Below are positions 1 through 8,837 of a stretch of DNA of 64,000 bases, piece by piece (position 1 is the stretch's first letter; each line of letters begins with the position of its first letter). The stretch is from FEN-299 sp963727765 (GTDB taxonomy: Bacteria; Acidobacteriota; Vicinamibacteria; Vicinamibacterales; Fen-181): positions 248,001 to 312,000 of the forward strand of contig CAVSGZ010000008.1 in the NCBI GenBank assembly GCA_963727765.1. The letters run 5' to 3'. The position numbers and the translations under genes were made by a program. The notes beneath the pieces were generated by a model, which saw only the letters and a program-made list of their open reading frames with translations, was not told the origin of the DNA and ran no database searches.

Positions 1-1
1 C

Positions 2-1084
2 GGCGCGCTGGCCGGCCTCGCGGTGCTGATGAAGCAGCACGCCGTGGTGTTCGTGCCGCTTCTGGCGGCGTTCGTGCTCTGGCGCGACTGGAGGTCGTCC
101 GGGGCCGGAGTGTCGAAGCTGGCGGCGGCGGCTCTCGTGCTCGCCGGCGCGGCGGTGCCCTTCGCAGCGACCTGCGCAGTGCTCGCCTTCGAGGGCGTCT
201 TCGGCGCGTTCTGGTTCTGGACGATCGACTACGCCCGCGCCTACGTGTCGACCGTGCCCCTGCGGGAGGCTCCGAGGCTCTTCGCGGAGGGCTGGACGGC
301 GGCCACCGAGTCGAGCCTGCCGCTGTGGATCGCCGGGGGCGTGGGGTTCATCCTGATGTGGGCCGGCCGCTGGCCGGCCGAGGCCAGGGTGTTCCTCACC
401 AGCTTTGCCGTCGCGTCGTTCGCCGCCCTGTGTCCCGGATTCTACTTCCGCGAGCACTACTTCATCCTGCTGCTGCCGGCCGTTGGCCTCCTGGCTGGCG
501 TCGGCGTCGAGACCATGAGCCGGTGGCGATGGCGGATCGTGCCGCGCTGGTTCTTCGGCGGTGCGGCGGTCGCCCTGCTCGCCGCGTGCTCGGCCGCGCT
601 CATCGTCGGTCAGCGCGCGGCGCTCTTCGCAGCCTCGCCCGACGACGTGAGCCGGGCGGTCTACCGGTCGTCGCACTTCATCGATGCGCGCCAGGTGGCG
701 CAGTTCGTGCGGGACGCCACGGCCCCGGGCGACCGGATTGCCGTGCTCGGTTCGGAGCCCGAGATCTACTTCTACGCCGACCGTCGCGCCGCGACCGGCT
801 ACATCTACACCTACGCGCTGATGGAGGCGCAGCCGTACGCGGCGCGCATGCAGGACGAGATGATCCGGCAGGTGGAGGCCGCCCACCCGAAGTTCGTCGT
901 GGCGGTGCTCCACCGGTCCTCGTGGCTGATGGGCCCGGAATCGCCGCGGCGGATCCTCGACTGGATTCCGCGCTACCTCGAGAGTTGCTACGACCGCGTC
1001 GATGCGGCCGGACCGGCCAGCGCGGAGGGGGCGTTCGAGGTCTACCGCTGGAAGAGCGACCACGAGTGCCGCGCCGGCTCGTGA
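2..1084 (+). CDS. Polytopic membrane glycosyltransferase-like protein, 5' end cut by window
   Basis: The reading frame is open to the window edge, so the N-terminus is missing. What remains (about 360 residues) has six or seven hydrophobic segments followed by a soluble C-terminal part of about 150 residues. The layout (membrane helices, then a periplasmic tail containing RATGYIYTYALMEAQPYAAR) resembles bacterial ArnT/PMT-like membrane proteins that transfer sugars from polyprenyl donors. The catalytic N-terminal loop is outside the window, so activity cannot be confirmed. It ends 3 bp before the next gene, another polytopic glycosyltransferase-like protein, which suggests co-transcription and a shared role in envelope glycan assembly. 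The family assignment is an inference from topology and residue style. Confidence 0.6.
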   Translation, partial: GALAGLAVLMKQHAVVFVPLLAAFVLWRDWRSSGAGVSKLAAAALVLAGAAVPFAATCAVLAFEGVFGAFWFWTIDYARAYVSTVPLREAPRLFAEGWTAATESSLPLWIAGGVGFILMWAGRWPAEARVFLTSFAVASFAALCPGFYFREHYFILLLPAVGLLAGVGVETMSRWRWRIVPRWFFGGAAVALLAACSAALIVGQRAALFAASPDDVSRAVYRSSHFIDARQVAQFVRDATAPGDRIAVLGSEPEIYFYADRRAATGYIYTYALMEAQPYAARMQDEMIRQVEAAHPKFVVAVLHRSSWLMGPESPRRILDWIPRYLESCYDRVDAAGPASAEGAFEVYRWKSDHECRAGS

Positions 1085-1087
1085 GGA

Positions 1088-2680
1088 TTGGCTCGCGTGG
1101 CGCTGCGGAGAAGCACTGTGGATGATCTAAGTGCGCTGCGCGCGTCGCTCCCCGGCACGCGCGTGTCGCGCGCGGTGGCGGCGGCCCTGGTGGTCAGCGT
1201 CCTGACCGCGTGGTTCAACCGCGGCTTCCTGACCTCGGACGAGCACTGGCAGATCATCGAGTTCGCCTGGCACAGGCTCGGACATGAGCCGGCTTCGGCC
1301 CTCCCCTGGGAATTCGCCGAGCGGATCCGCTCCGGGTTCCAGCCGTGGCTGGCCGCCGGCCTCTTCACCCTGCTCGAGCGGGCCGGCGCGTTCACGCCCT
1401 TTCTGGCCGCCTTCCTGCTGCGTCTCGCGTCCGCGCTGCTCGGCCTGTGGGTGTCGCTGCGGTTGTGCGCGCGGCTCCTGCCGACGATCCGCCGGCAGGC
1501 GTACCGCCGGCTGGCCTTCTACGGCACGCTCTTCCTGTGGATGGCGCCGTTCCTCCGCGCGCGCTTCTCGGCTGACGGCTGGGGCGCGTCGCTGACGTTT
1601 CTCGGCCTGACGCTGCTCCTCGATGCCGCCGACGCGTGGCCTGCGGATGAGCGTGGCGCCGGCGCGCCCATTCCGGCGCGCGCCGTGGTGCTGGCGGCGG
1701 GCGCGGGCGTCGTCTGGGGGTTCGCCTTCTTCGTCCGCGTGCAGATGGCCCCCGCGATCGCCGGCGCCAGTCTCTGGCTGCTGGTCTACCGATGCGGGTC
1801 GTGGCGGCCGATCGCCCTCGCAGCCGCGGCGTCTCTTGTGGCCGTCGCGGCAAACGTCGTCATCGACCACTGGCTGTACGGCGCGTGGGTGTTCACGCCG
1901 TTCCGCTACGTCGACGTCAACATGATTCACGGCGTTGCCGCCCAGAGGGGGACCTCGCCGTGGTGGATGACGTTCGCGCCGGCCCTGCTGCTCCTGCTGC
2001 CGCCGTTCGACGTGCTGGCGCTGGCGACGCTGCTCGTCGGGGCCTGGACCTGCCGGCGCCACCTGCTGGCGTGGATGATCCTGCCGTTCGTGCTCGCGCA
2101 CGCCGCCAGCGCGCACAAGGAAGTGCGGTTCATGATCCCGATGCTCCTGCCGATCGCGCTGGCGCTCGGCGTGTCGCTCGACCGCCTGCCCGCCCGGCTG
2201 GCCGCATGGCTCGACGCCCCCCGTCTCAGGGCCGTCCGCGCGGCGTCGGCGTGGACGGCGGCCGTCGCGAACGCCGTGGCGCTGACGGTCGTGACGTTCC
2301 TGGCCGCGTCGCCGACCTTCCCGCTGGTCGAGAAGGTGGCCGAGATTGGCCGCGCGGGCCAGACGCGGCTCTATGTCATTCCCGGCCGGCCGTCGCAGAA
2401 CCGCCTGGACGACTGGCAGGGCATGGCTTTCTATCGGCCGGACACCGTGTCGGCGAGCCTGATGCCCGACGGCCCGGATCTCGTGCGCGCCGCCCACGCG
2501 CCGGCCGGCACGTCGGTGCTCGTGCTGCGGACCGGGCCGGTGCCGCCCGCCTCGCTGACCTCGGCCGGCATCCGGTGCGTGCGCCGCCTCGCCACGCCCG
2601 GGCGATTCACCGACCGCTTCGACGTGTTCGGACTGATCGCCGACAAGCCGGTCTGGACGCTGTGGGAGGTCGAGCGTTGA
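1088..2680 (+). CDS. Alg9/PIG-B-like (GT22-type) membrane mannosyltransferase, putative
   Basis: A 530-residue integral membrane protein with about ten hydrophobic segments. Near residues 48-95 it has SDEHWQIIEFAWHRLG followed by LPWEFAERIRSGFQPWL. This matches the first luminal/periplasmic loop of GT22 enzymes, where an acidic DEH/DEHFQ motif and a PWE-x-R pattern are typical. Such enzymes use polyprenyl-phosphate sugar donors at the membrane. The start is assigned to a TTG at 1088; GTG codons at 1097 and 1118 are alternatives. It follows the previous gene by 3 bp and probably shares its operon. Donor and acceptor sugars cannot be deduced. Confidence 0.6.
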   Translation: MARVALRRSTVDDLSALRASLPGTRVSRAVAAALVVSVLTAWFNRGFLTSDEHWQIIEFAWHRLGHEPASALPWEFAERIRSGFQPWLAAGLFTLLERAGAFTPFLAAFLLRLASALLGLWVSLRLCARLLPTIRRQAYRRLAFYGTLFLWMAPFLRARFSADGWGASLTFLGLTLLLDAADAWPADERGAGAPIPARAVVLAAGAGVVWGFAFFVRVQMAPAIAGASLWLLVYRCGSWRPIALAAAASLVAVAANVVIDHWLYGAWVFTPFRYVDVNMIHGVAAQRGTSPWWMTFAPALLLLLPPFDVLALATLLVGAWTCRRHLLAWMILPFVLAHAASAHKEVRFMIPMLLPIALALGVSLDRLPARLAAWLDAPRLRAVRAASAWTAAVANAVALTVVTFLAASPTFPLVEKVAEIGRAGQTRLYVIPGRPSQNRLDDWQGMAFYRPDTVSASLMPDGPDLVRAAHAPAGTSVLVLRTGPVPPASLTSAGIRCVRRLATPGRFTDRFDVFGLIADKPVWTLWEVER

Positions 2681-2735
2681 GGCCGCCCGGGAACCCCGGG
2701 ATGCCGTCCTGCGTCTACGGTCACGAGGACACCGG

Positions 2736-5167
2736 ATGACTCTCCTGCAGGATCTGCGCACCGCCATCCGCGGACTGATCCGCGATCGCGCCTATACCAC
2801 GCTCGCCGTGCTGTCGCTCGCTTTCGCCGTCGCCGCCGTCACGCTCATCCTCTCGCTCGTCGACGGGGTGCTGCTCCGGCCGCTTCGCTACCGCGAACCC
2901 GACCGGCTCGTGAACGTCAACGAAGTCGTGGTCGAGCTGGCGAAGACCTATCCGAGGCTGCCCGTCTCGGCGCGCCACTACTTCGAATGGAAGGAGCGGA
3001 TCGGGTCCTTCTCGCAGGTTGGGATCGTCGACGGGCGGCGCGCTGTCCTCACCGGCACCGGCGACCCGGAGCAGGTCGAAGCGGCCAGGGTATCGTCGAC
3101 GCTGCTGCCGATGCTCGGCGCGAGAGTCCGGCTCGGCCGGCTCTTCCGGGACGAAGAGGACCAGCCCGGCCGCAACCCCGTCGTCCTGCTGACCGAGGCG
3201 CTGTGGAAGAGGCGCTACGGCGGCGATCCCGCGGTCGTCGGGCGGACGATCACCGTCGACGGCACGCCGCGCACCGTCGTCGGCATCCTCGAGGCCGGCT
3301 TCCACCTGCCGTCCAGCCGTCCCGGCCAGGTGGTGGCCATGCCGGACCGGGCCCAGCTCTACACGCCGATCGCGTTCGACAGGAACGCGCAGGAGTGGGG
3401 AGGCCCGTTCAACTACTGCGTGATCGCCCGCCTGAGGCCGGGGCGCACCCTCGCGCAGGCGGCGAGTGAACTCAACATCCTGCAGGCGGACATCTCGACG
3501 CACATCCCCGAGAAGATGCACGTCGCGGCGGTGCTCACGCCGCTTCGCGACGAGGTGACCGGGAGTTCGCGGGCGCCGCTGCTGATCCTGCTGGCCGCGG
3601 TCGGCGCGGTGCTGCTCATCGTGTGCGTGAACCTCGCCAACCTCGCGCTGGCGCGCGGCGCGGCGAGGGCTCGCGACATCGCGATCCGGCGCGCGCTGGG
3701 CGCCACGAGGTGGCAGCTGCTCAGGGCGGCGCTCGTCGAGAGCCTCTGCCTCGGCTTCGCCGGCGGCGCGCTCGGCATGCTGGGCGCGTGGGCCGGACTA
3801 AGGGTGCTGGTCGCGAAGGCGCCGATCGACCTGCCGCGCCTCGACGAAGTGACGCTCGACGCGAGGATCCTCGGCTTCGCCCTCGGGCTGTCGATGCTGA
3901 GCGGCCTGCTGTTCGGCCTGCTACCGGCGTGGAAGGCGGCGCGGGTCCCGCCCCAGGCGGCGATGGGCGGCGAGTCGCGGACCGTGACCGACGGGCGCGG
4001 CGGACGGCTCACTCGCAACCTGCTGGTCGGCGCCGAGACGGCGCTGAGCGCCGCGCTGCTGGTGGTGGCCGGCCTGCTCATGATGAGTTTCGTCCGGGTA
4101 CTCGGCGTCGACGCGGGAATCCGTCCCGACCACGTCGTGACGACGCAGTTGACGCTGCCGAGGAAGGCGTATGCCACCAAGGAAGCGCGGGAAGCGTTCT
4201 ACCGGAAGGCCCTGGACCAGGTGGCCGCGATCCCGGGCGTGTCGAGCGTGGGCCTGACCTCCCAGCTGCCGCTCGAGGGGGAGACGTGGGTGGACCTGAT
4301 CCGGCGGCCCGGGGACAACCGGCCCGCGGCCGAGCTTCCCCGATCAACTTCCGGTTCTGCAGCCCGGAGTACTTCCGCGCGATGGGCATCCCCCTGGTGG
4401 CGGGCCGGAGCTTCACGGAGGCCGATCGAACGGGGAAGGTGGCCATCATCTCGGAATCGACCGCGCGCCTCATCTGGCCGCACGAGGATCCGGTCGGGCA
4501 GGCGTTCGGCCGGGGGCTGGCCAACGGCGAGCCTCCAATGATCGTGGCGGGCGTCGTCCGCGACGTCAGCGTCGGCCTCGAGTCGCGGCCCGTGCCGACA
4601 CTCTACCTCTACTGGGACGCGGGCGAGATCCCCGACTATTACATGGTCGTCCGCCAGTCGGGCGCGGCGACGCTCGCGCCAATGCTCCGGCGCGCGGTCT
4701 GGAGCGTCGATCGCGACGTGGTCGTCAGCGGCGTGCGGACCATGAACGACGTGCTGTCGGCGTCGGTGGCGGTGCGCCGCTTCCAACTGTCGCTGACCAC
4801 GATCTTCGCCTGCTCGGCGATGCTGCTGGCCTGCCTCGGGATCTACGGCGTCGTGTCGTGGTCGGTGACCAGGCGCCGCAGCGAGATCGGCATCCGGATG
4901 GCGCTCGGCGCCGGCCGCGGGAGCGTCCACCGGATGATCGTCCGCGACGGCATGCGGCCCGTGCTCGCGGGGCTGGCCGCGGGCCTGCTGGCCGCCTGGC
5001 TGCTTGGCCGCGTCGTGGCCAGCCTGTTGTTCGCCGTCAGCCCGCACGACATTGCGACCATGGCCGAGGTGGCGGCCGTGCTCACGCTCGTGAGCGCCGC
5101 TGCCTGCTACCTCCCCGCGCGGCGCGTGACCCGCGCCGACCCGGTCCGGGCGCTGCGCTACGAATAG
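2736..5167 (+). pseudogene. ABC transporter permease, ADOP (MacB/FtsX-like) type, frameshifted
   Basis: The two halves of one protein lie in different frames: 2736-about 4340 and about 4340-5167. The N-terminus (MTLLQDLRTAIRGLIRDR) and C-terminus (ADPVRALRYE) are those of acidobacterial duplicated orphan permeases, which have two MacB-core/FtsX repeats and no adjacent ATPase gene. Protein continuity breaks in a CCCC run at 4338-4341. Restoring one C gives ...ELPPINFRFCSPEYFRAMG..., the expected start of the second periplasmic domain. The first FtsX domain is near residues 285-400 and the second near the C-terminus. Full length would be about 810 residues. The lesion may be a genuine pseudogene mutation or a homopolymer sequencing error. 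Confidence 0.85.
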
Positions 5168-5221
5168 GGATCAGGGGTCAGGATTGCCGGGGGTTCCGTT
5201 CTTTCGGAAGGAGGACGCCGC

Positions 5222-5596
5222 ATGGCCCGAGCCCAGTCGTTTCTCGTGGACGTCGCGTACTTCCTGCTTCGCCTGCTGAGCGGGCTGCTGTTCGCGGAAC
5301 ATGGCCTGCAGAAGACGTTCGGCCTGCTGGGTGGGACTCGGATGCCGCTGATGTCCGAGTTGGGCCTGGCGGGCGTGATCGAGCTCGTCGCTGGCCTGAT
5401 GGTGGCCCTCGGCATCTTCCCGCGCTGGGCGGCCTTGGTTGCCTCCGGCGAAATGGCGGTGGCCTACTTCACCGCGCACGCCCGTCAGGGGTTCTGGCCG
5501 GTCCAGAACCACGGCGAGCTGGCCGTGCTCTACTGCTTGGTCTTCCTCTTCATTGCCGCTCGCGGCGGCGGGCAGCTGAGTCTGACGCGGGACTGA
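5222..5596 (+). CDS. DoxX family membrane protein
   Basis: A 124-residue protein with four predicted membrane helices, the usual size and topology of DoxX proteins. The family motifs are visible: RLLSGLLFAEHGLQKTFG near residues 18-35 and the GxxELVAGLMVALGIFPRWAA stretch near 58-78. A strong ribosome binding site (GGAAGGAGG) lies about 7 bp before the ATG. DoxX-like proteins are linked to redox and thiosulfate/sulfide chemistry in a few organisms, but most are uncharacterised and no role is assigned here. It stands alone after the broken permease. Confidence 0.8.
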   Translation: MARAQSFLVDVAYFLLRLLSGLLFAEHGLQKTFGLLGGTRMPLMSELGLAGVIELVAGLMVALGIFPRWAALVASGEMAVAYFTAHARQGFWPVQNHGELAVLYCLVFLFIAARGGGQLSLTRD

Positions 5597-6269
5597 CATC
5601 GGCGGGCCCGCTGCTCGATGTCCAACGGTGGCGGAGATTCCTCCTGCCCACGTGCAGTTGACAAGCGTCCGGCCGCCCGGATAGCGTAGCAGCACCCGCC
5701 CCCCGAGGCGCCCCTGGCGCCGCGAGCGTGGACCTTCATGGTGCACTCGCAGCAGATGCCAGCCACGCGACCATCCTACGATCGTGCCGCCCAATTGACG
5801 GTCCGACGTGCCGGTCAGGATCTGGCCAATCGGCCCCTGCGGGCCGGCGGTGACATCGCGCCGGCTGCGCATCTCGCCGTCCTCCTGTTTACCACCCTGT
5901 TTCTCGGCGTGTTTGCCGTCGCTTGGCCGTACTCCGAGGCGAGCGTCGACCGCTGCGAGCACGCACGGTGTTCCGGCTTCCGGTATCCAACGATCGCGGC
6001 CGCCACCCGGATTCCGCCGGCGGAGGAGCCGCCTGCCGGCGATCCGACCGATAGTCTCGGCGACGGCTGGCTGCTCGGCGGCCGCCGGCATCAGGCGGTC
6101 GACCCGCTGCAGGAGCGATCGTCGGGTCTGCTCCGCCGCGTGGCGTCGGTTCACGACCGCTCGCTCGACCGCTCCACACTTCGTGTTCCGCCGACCTCAT
6201 TCAGTGCTCATGAGCCCTCGCCTGTCGGACGCGTCGTGATGAACGACGTGCTCGGCCGCGGAGTCTTCT
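5597..6269. other. Intergenic region without a recognisable gene
   Basis: This 673-bp stretch contains long open frames on both strands, but their translations are arginine/proline/serine-rich and lack recognisable motifs, as expected of out-of-frame high-GC DNA. One frame has a short hydrophobic run (LAVLLFTTLFLGVFAVAW, near 5865-5920), too little to call a gene. The last bases carry GGAG at about 6260, the ribosome binding site of the porin gene. Nothing else was recognised. Confidence 0.4.
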
Positions 6270-7469
6270 ATGTCAGAACGTCTTCCTCTCGCGGGCCGCC
6301 GACTGGCCGCCTGGACTGCCGCCATTCTGCTCGTCATCTCCTGCCAGTCAGCATTCGCCCGGCAGGCCGGCGATCCCGCAGGTCAGTCTCCGCCGCCGGC
6401 CGCTCCGCCGTCGGCACCCTGGTACCAGACGATCTCGTTCAACGGGCTCGTGTCCACGTCTTACGTGGCCGACCTCAACGCGCCGGCGTCGCGCACGATC
6501 CCCTTCCGGGTCTTCGACTCGGATGACCGATCGATTGAGCTCGACGTCGTGGAGTTCGTCGTGCAGCGCCCCGTGAGCAAGCCCGGCGACGTGGGGTTCC
6601 GCGCCGATCTCACATTCGGGACCCTGGAACCGCGCGTCACCGCCGCTCTGGGCCTCTTCCGCGACGCCTCGGGACACGCCGGGGACTTCGACCTCCGGCA
6701 GGTGTTCGTGAGCTACGTGGTCCCCGCCGCGCGCGGCATCAAGATCGACGCCGGGAAGTTCGTCACGCACGTCGGGTACGAGGTCAGCGACGGCTACGAC
6801 GGATTCAACGACAATCACTCGCGCGGGCTTCTGTTTGGTTACGCCGAGCCGTTCACGCACACGGGGCTCCGCGTCAGCTATCCCTTCAGCGACCGGGTCT
6901 CGGCACAGCTGCTGGTCGTCAACGGCTGGGACAACGCACGGGACAACAACAGCGGGAAGTCGATCGGCGCCCAGGTGGCGCTGACGCCGTCGCCGCGCGT
7001 GTCGCTGACGGCCAACTATCTCGGCGGGCCCGAGCAGGCGAACAACAACTCGAACCTGCGCCATCTCTTCGACGCGGTCGCGATCTTCAAGGCGACGCCG
7101 GCGCTCACGCTGACGGCGAACTACGACTACGGAAGGGAGGCGGCCGTGACGCTGCCGGTCACCGCCGGCGGCGGCGTCAGGGATTCGACCTGGGAAGGTC
7201 TCGCCGGCTACGCGCGCTATGCGCTCTCGCGCCGCACGGCGATCACGCTCCGCGGCGAGTGGTTCGACGACCCCGAGGGTGCGCGCACGGGGTACGTCCA
7301 GACGCTGAAAGAAATGACGCTCACACCGGAATTCCGCCCGCATCCGATGCTGATCGTCCGCGGCGACCTGAGGTGCGACTGGTCCGACCGGGCCGTGTTC
7401 GAACTCTCCGACGGCACCTTCGGGCTGAGCCAGGTGACCGCCAGCGTCAACGCGCTGTTCGTGTTCTGA
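6270..7469 (+). CDS. OmpL-like beta-barrel porin (bbp2 family)
   Basis: A 399-residue exported protein. An N-terminal signal (RLAAWTAAILLVISCQSAFA) ends near residue 31 and is followed by a proline-rich linker. The rest alternates polar and hydrophobic residues as in a transmembrane beta barrel and ends in a C-terminal phenylalanine (NALFVF), a typical outer-membrane insertion signal. Stretches such as VEFVVQRPVSKPGDVGFRAD and KIDAGKFVTHVGYEV are characteristic of the putative beta-barrel porin-2 family. It lies 66 bp upstream of the ammonium transporter, so it plausibly supplies the outer-membrane pore for the same or a related solute; that link is an inference from position. Confidence 0.8.
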   Translation: MSERLPLAGRRLAAWTAAILLVISCQSAFARQAGDPAGQSPPPAAPPSAPWYQTISFNGLVSTSYVADLNAPASRTIPFRVFDSDDRSIELDVVEFVVQRPVSKPGDVGFRADLTFGTLEPRVTAALGLFRDASGHAGDFDLRQVFVSYVVPAARGIKIDAGKFVTHVGYEVSDGYDGFNDNHSRGLLFGYAEPFTHTGLRVSYPFSDRVSAQLLVVNGWDNARDNNSGKSIGAQVALTPSPRVSLTANYLGGPEQANNNSNLRHLFDAVAIFKATPALTLTANYDYGREAAVTLPVTAGGGVRDSTWEGLAGYARYALSRRTAITLRGEWFDDPEGARTGYVQTLKEMTLTPEFRPHPMLIVRGDLRCDWSDRAVFELSDGTFGLSQVTASVNALFVF

Positions 7470-7535
7470 GGGCTGCCGGCGACCGCCGGCTCGTTCACGC
7501 CGTGGTCATGTGTTCGTGTTCAGGAGGAAGCCACC

Positions 7536-8774
7536 ATGCACTGGGACACTGGGAACATCGGATTCATGCTGGTCTCGACCAGCCTCGTCATGCTGATGAC
7601 CCCCGGCCTCGCGTTCTTCTACGGCGGCCTGGTCGGCCGCAAGAACGTGCTCACCATCATGATCCAGAGCTTCGTCTCGATGGGGGTGACGACGGTGCTC
7701 TGGGCCATCTGCGGCTACTCGATGTGCTTCAGCGGGAGCTACGGAGACGCCGCGAACCCCGACTTCTTCGGCGTCATCGGAAACTTCCATCACGCGTTCC
7801 TGATGAACATCGGGCCGACCACCGACTTTCCGGCTTCGCCCACGCTGCCGCTCGTCGTGTTCGTGGCCTACCAGATGATGTTCGCGCAGATCACCCCGGC
7901 GCTCATCACCGGCGCGTTCGCCAACCGGGTCCGGTTCAAGGCGTACCTGCTGTTCCTCGTCGCGTGGCTGCTGCTCGTCTACTTCCCGTTCGCGCACATG
8001 GTGTGGGGAGGCGGCATCCTCCAGAAGAGCGGCGTCCTCGACTTCGCCGGCGGCATCGTCGTGCACTGCATCGCCGGGATGGCGGCGCTCGCCGCCGTCT
8101 TCTACGTCGGGCGCCGGAAGGTGCAGGACAAGGGGCCGCACAGCATCCCGCTCGTCGCGCTGGGCACCGGGCTGCTGTGGTTCGGGTGGTACGGCTTCAA
8201 CGCCGGCAGCGAGCTGAAGGTGGACCCGGTGACGTCGCTCGCCTTCCTCAACACCGACGTGGCGGCGTCGTTTGCCGCCATCACGTGGCTCGTGCTCGCC
8301 TGGATCATCGAGAAGAAGCCGAAGTTCGTCGGCCTGCTCACCGGTTCGATCGCGGGCCTGGCGGCGGTCACGCCCGCGGCCGGCTACGTCAGCACCGCCA
8401 CCGCCATTCTCATCGGCATCCTCGCCAGCATCGTCTGCTACTACGCGATCTGGCTCAAGAACCGCCTCGACTGGGACGACGCGCTCGACGTGTGGGGCGT
8501 GCACGGCGTGGGCGGCGTTCTGGGCGTGGTCTGCCTGGGGCTGTTCGCCTTCAAGGCGGTCAATCCCACCGGCGGCGCTGACGGCCTGCTGCACGGCAAC
8601 GTGGATTTCTTCTTGAAGGAAGTCGGGTCGGTGCTCTTCGCCGCGGTCTACGCGTTCGTGTTCACCTACCTCATGCTGATCGTGATCAACCGGATCACGC
8701 CGGTCAAGGTGAGCAAGGACGAGGAGGAACTCGGCCTCGACGAGGTCGAACACGGCGAGGTGGCGTACCTGTAG
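7536..8774 (+). CDS. amt: Ammonium transporter (Amt/MEP/Rh family)
   Basis: A 412-residue inner-membrane channel with about eleven helices that conducts ammonium/ammonia for nitrogen uptake. The family signature is intact (DFAGGIVVHCIAGMAALAAV), including the first pore histidine. The second pore histidine sits in WGVHGVGGVLG. The N-terminus (NIGFMLVSTSLVMLMTPGLA) begins directly in helix 1, without the extra signal seen in E. coli AmtB. A ribosome binding site (AGGAGGA) precedes the ATG. No glnK/PII gene follows, unlike the usual glnK-amtB operon, so regulation by PII would have to come from elsewhere in the genome. Confidence 0.95.
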   Translation: MHWDTGNIGFMLVSTSLVMLMTPGLAFFYGGLVGRKNVLTIMIQSFVSMGVTTVLWAICGYSMCFSGSYGDAANPDFFGVIGNFHHAFLMNIGPTTDFPASPTLPLVVFVAYQMMFAQITPALITGAFANRVRFKAYLLFLVAWLLLVYFPFAHMVWGGGILQKSGVLDFAGGIVVHCIAGMAALAAVFYVGRRKVQDKGPHSIPLVALGTGLLWFGWYGFNAGSELKVDPVTSLAFLNTDVAASFAAITWLVLAWIIEKKPKFVGLLTGSIAGLAAVTPAAGYVSTATAILIGILASIVCYYAIWLKNRLDWDDALDVWGVHGVGGVLGVVCLGLFAFKAVNPTGGADGLLHGNVDFFLKEVGSVLFAAVYAFVFTYLMLIVINRITPVKVSKDEEELGLDEVEHGEVAYL

Positions 8775-8823
8775 CGCGACGGCCGGTGTTGGCGGCCGGG
8801 ACTGCAACCGGCCGCCGACGCGC

Positions 8824-8829
8824 TACAAT
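8824..8829 (+). promoter_or_regulatory. Possible -10 element for the amidase gene
   Basis: TACAAT lies 8 bp before the ATG of the amidase gene. If used, transcription would start at or just before the start codon and give a nearly leaderless mRNA; no Shine-Dalgarno sequence is visible between this element and the ATG. No clear -35 hexamer is seen. Confidence 0.35.
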
Positions 8830-8837
8830 GTGCGGCC

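Noticed and set aside
325..1125. Long plus-strand frame of 266 codons
   Set aside because: Arginine/proline-rich shadow of the membrane glycosyltransferase gene in another frame; no domain features.
1127..2767. 546-codon minus-strand frame opposite the GT22-like gene
   Set aside because: Composition (Arg/Gln/Gly/His) is typical of antisense high-GC frames; the plus-strand protein has clear membrane topology and motifs.
5738..6526. 262-codon frame upstream of the porin
   Set aside because: Runs into the porin coding region in another frame and shows no motif; only one short hydrophobic stretch.
7506..8807. 433-codon minus-strand frame opposite amt
   Set aside because: Antisense shadow of an unmistakable ammonium transporter.
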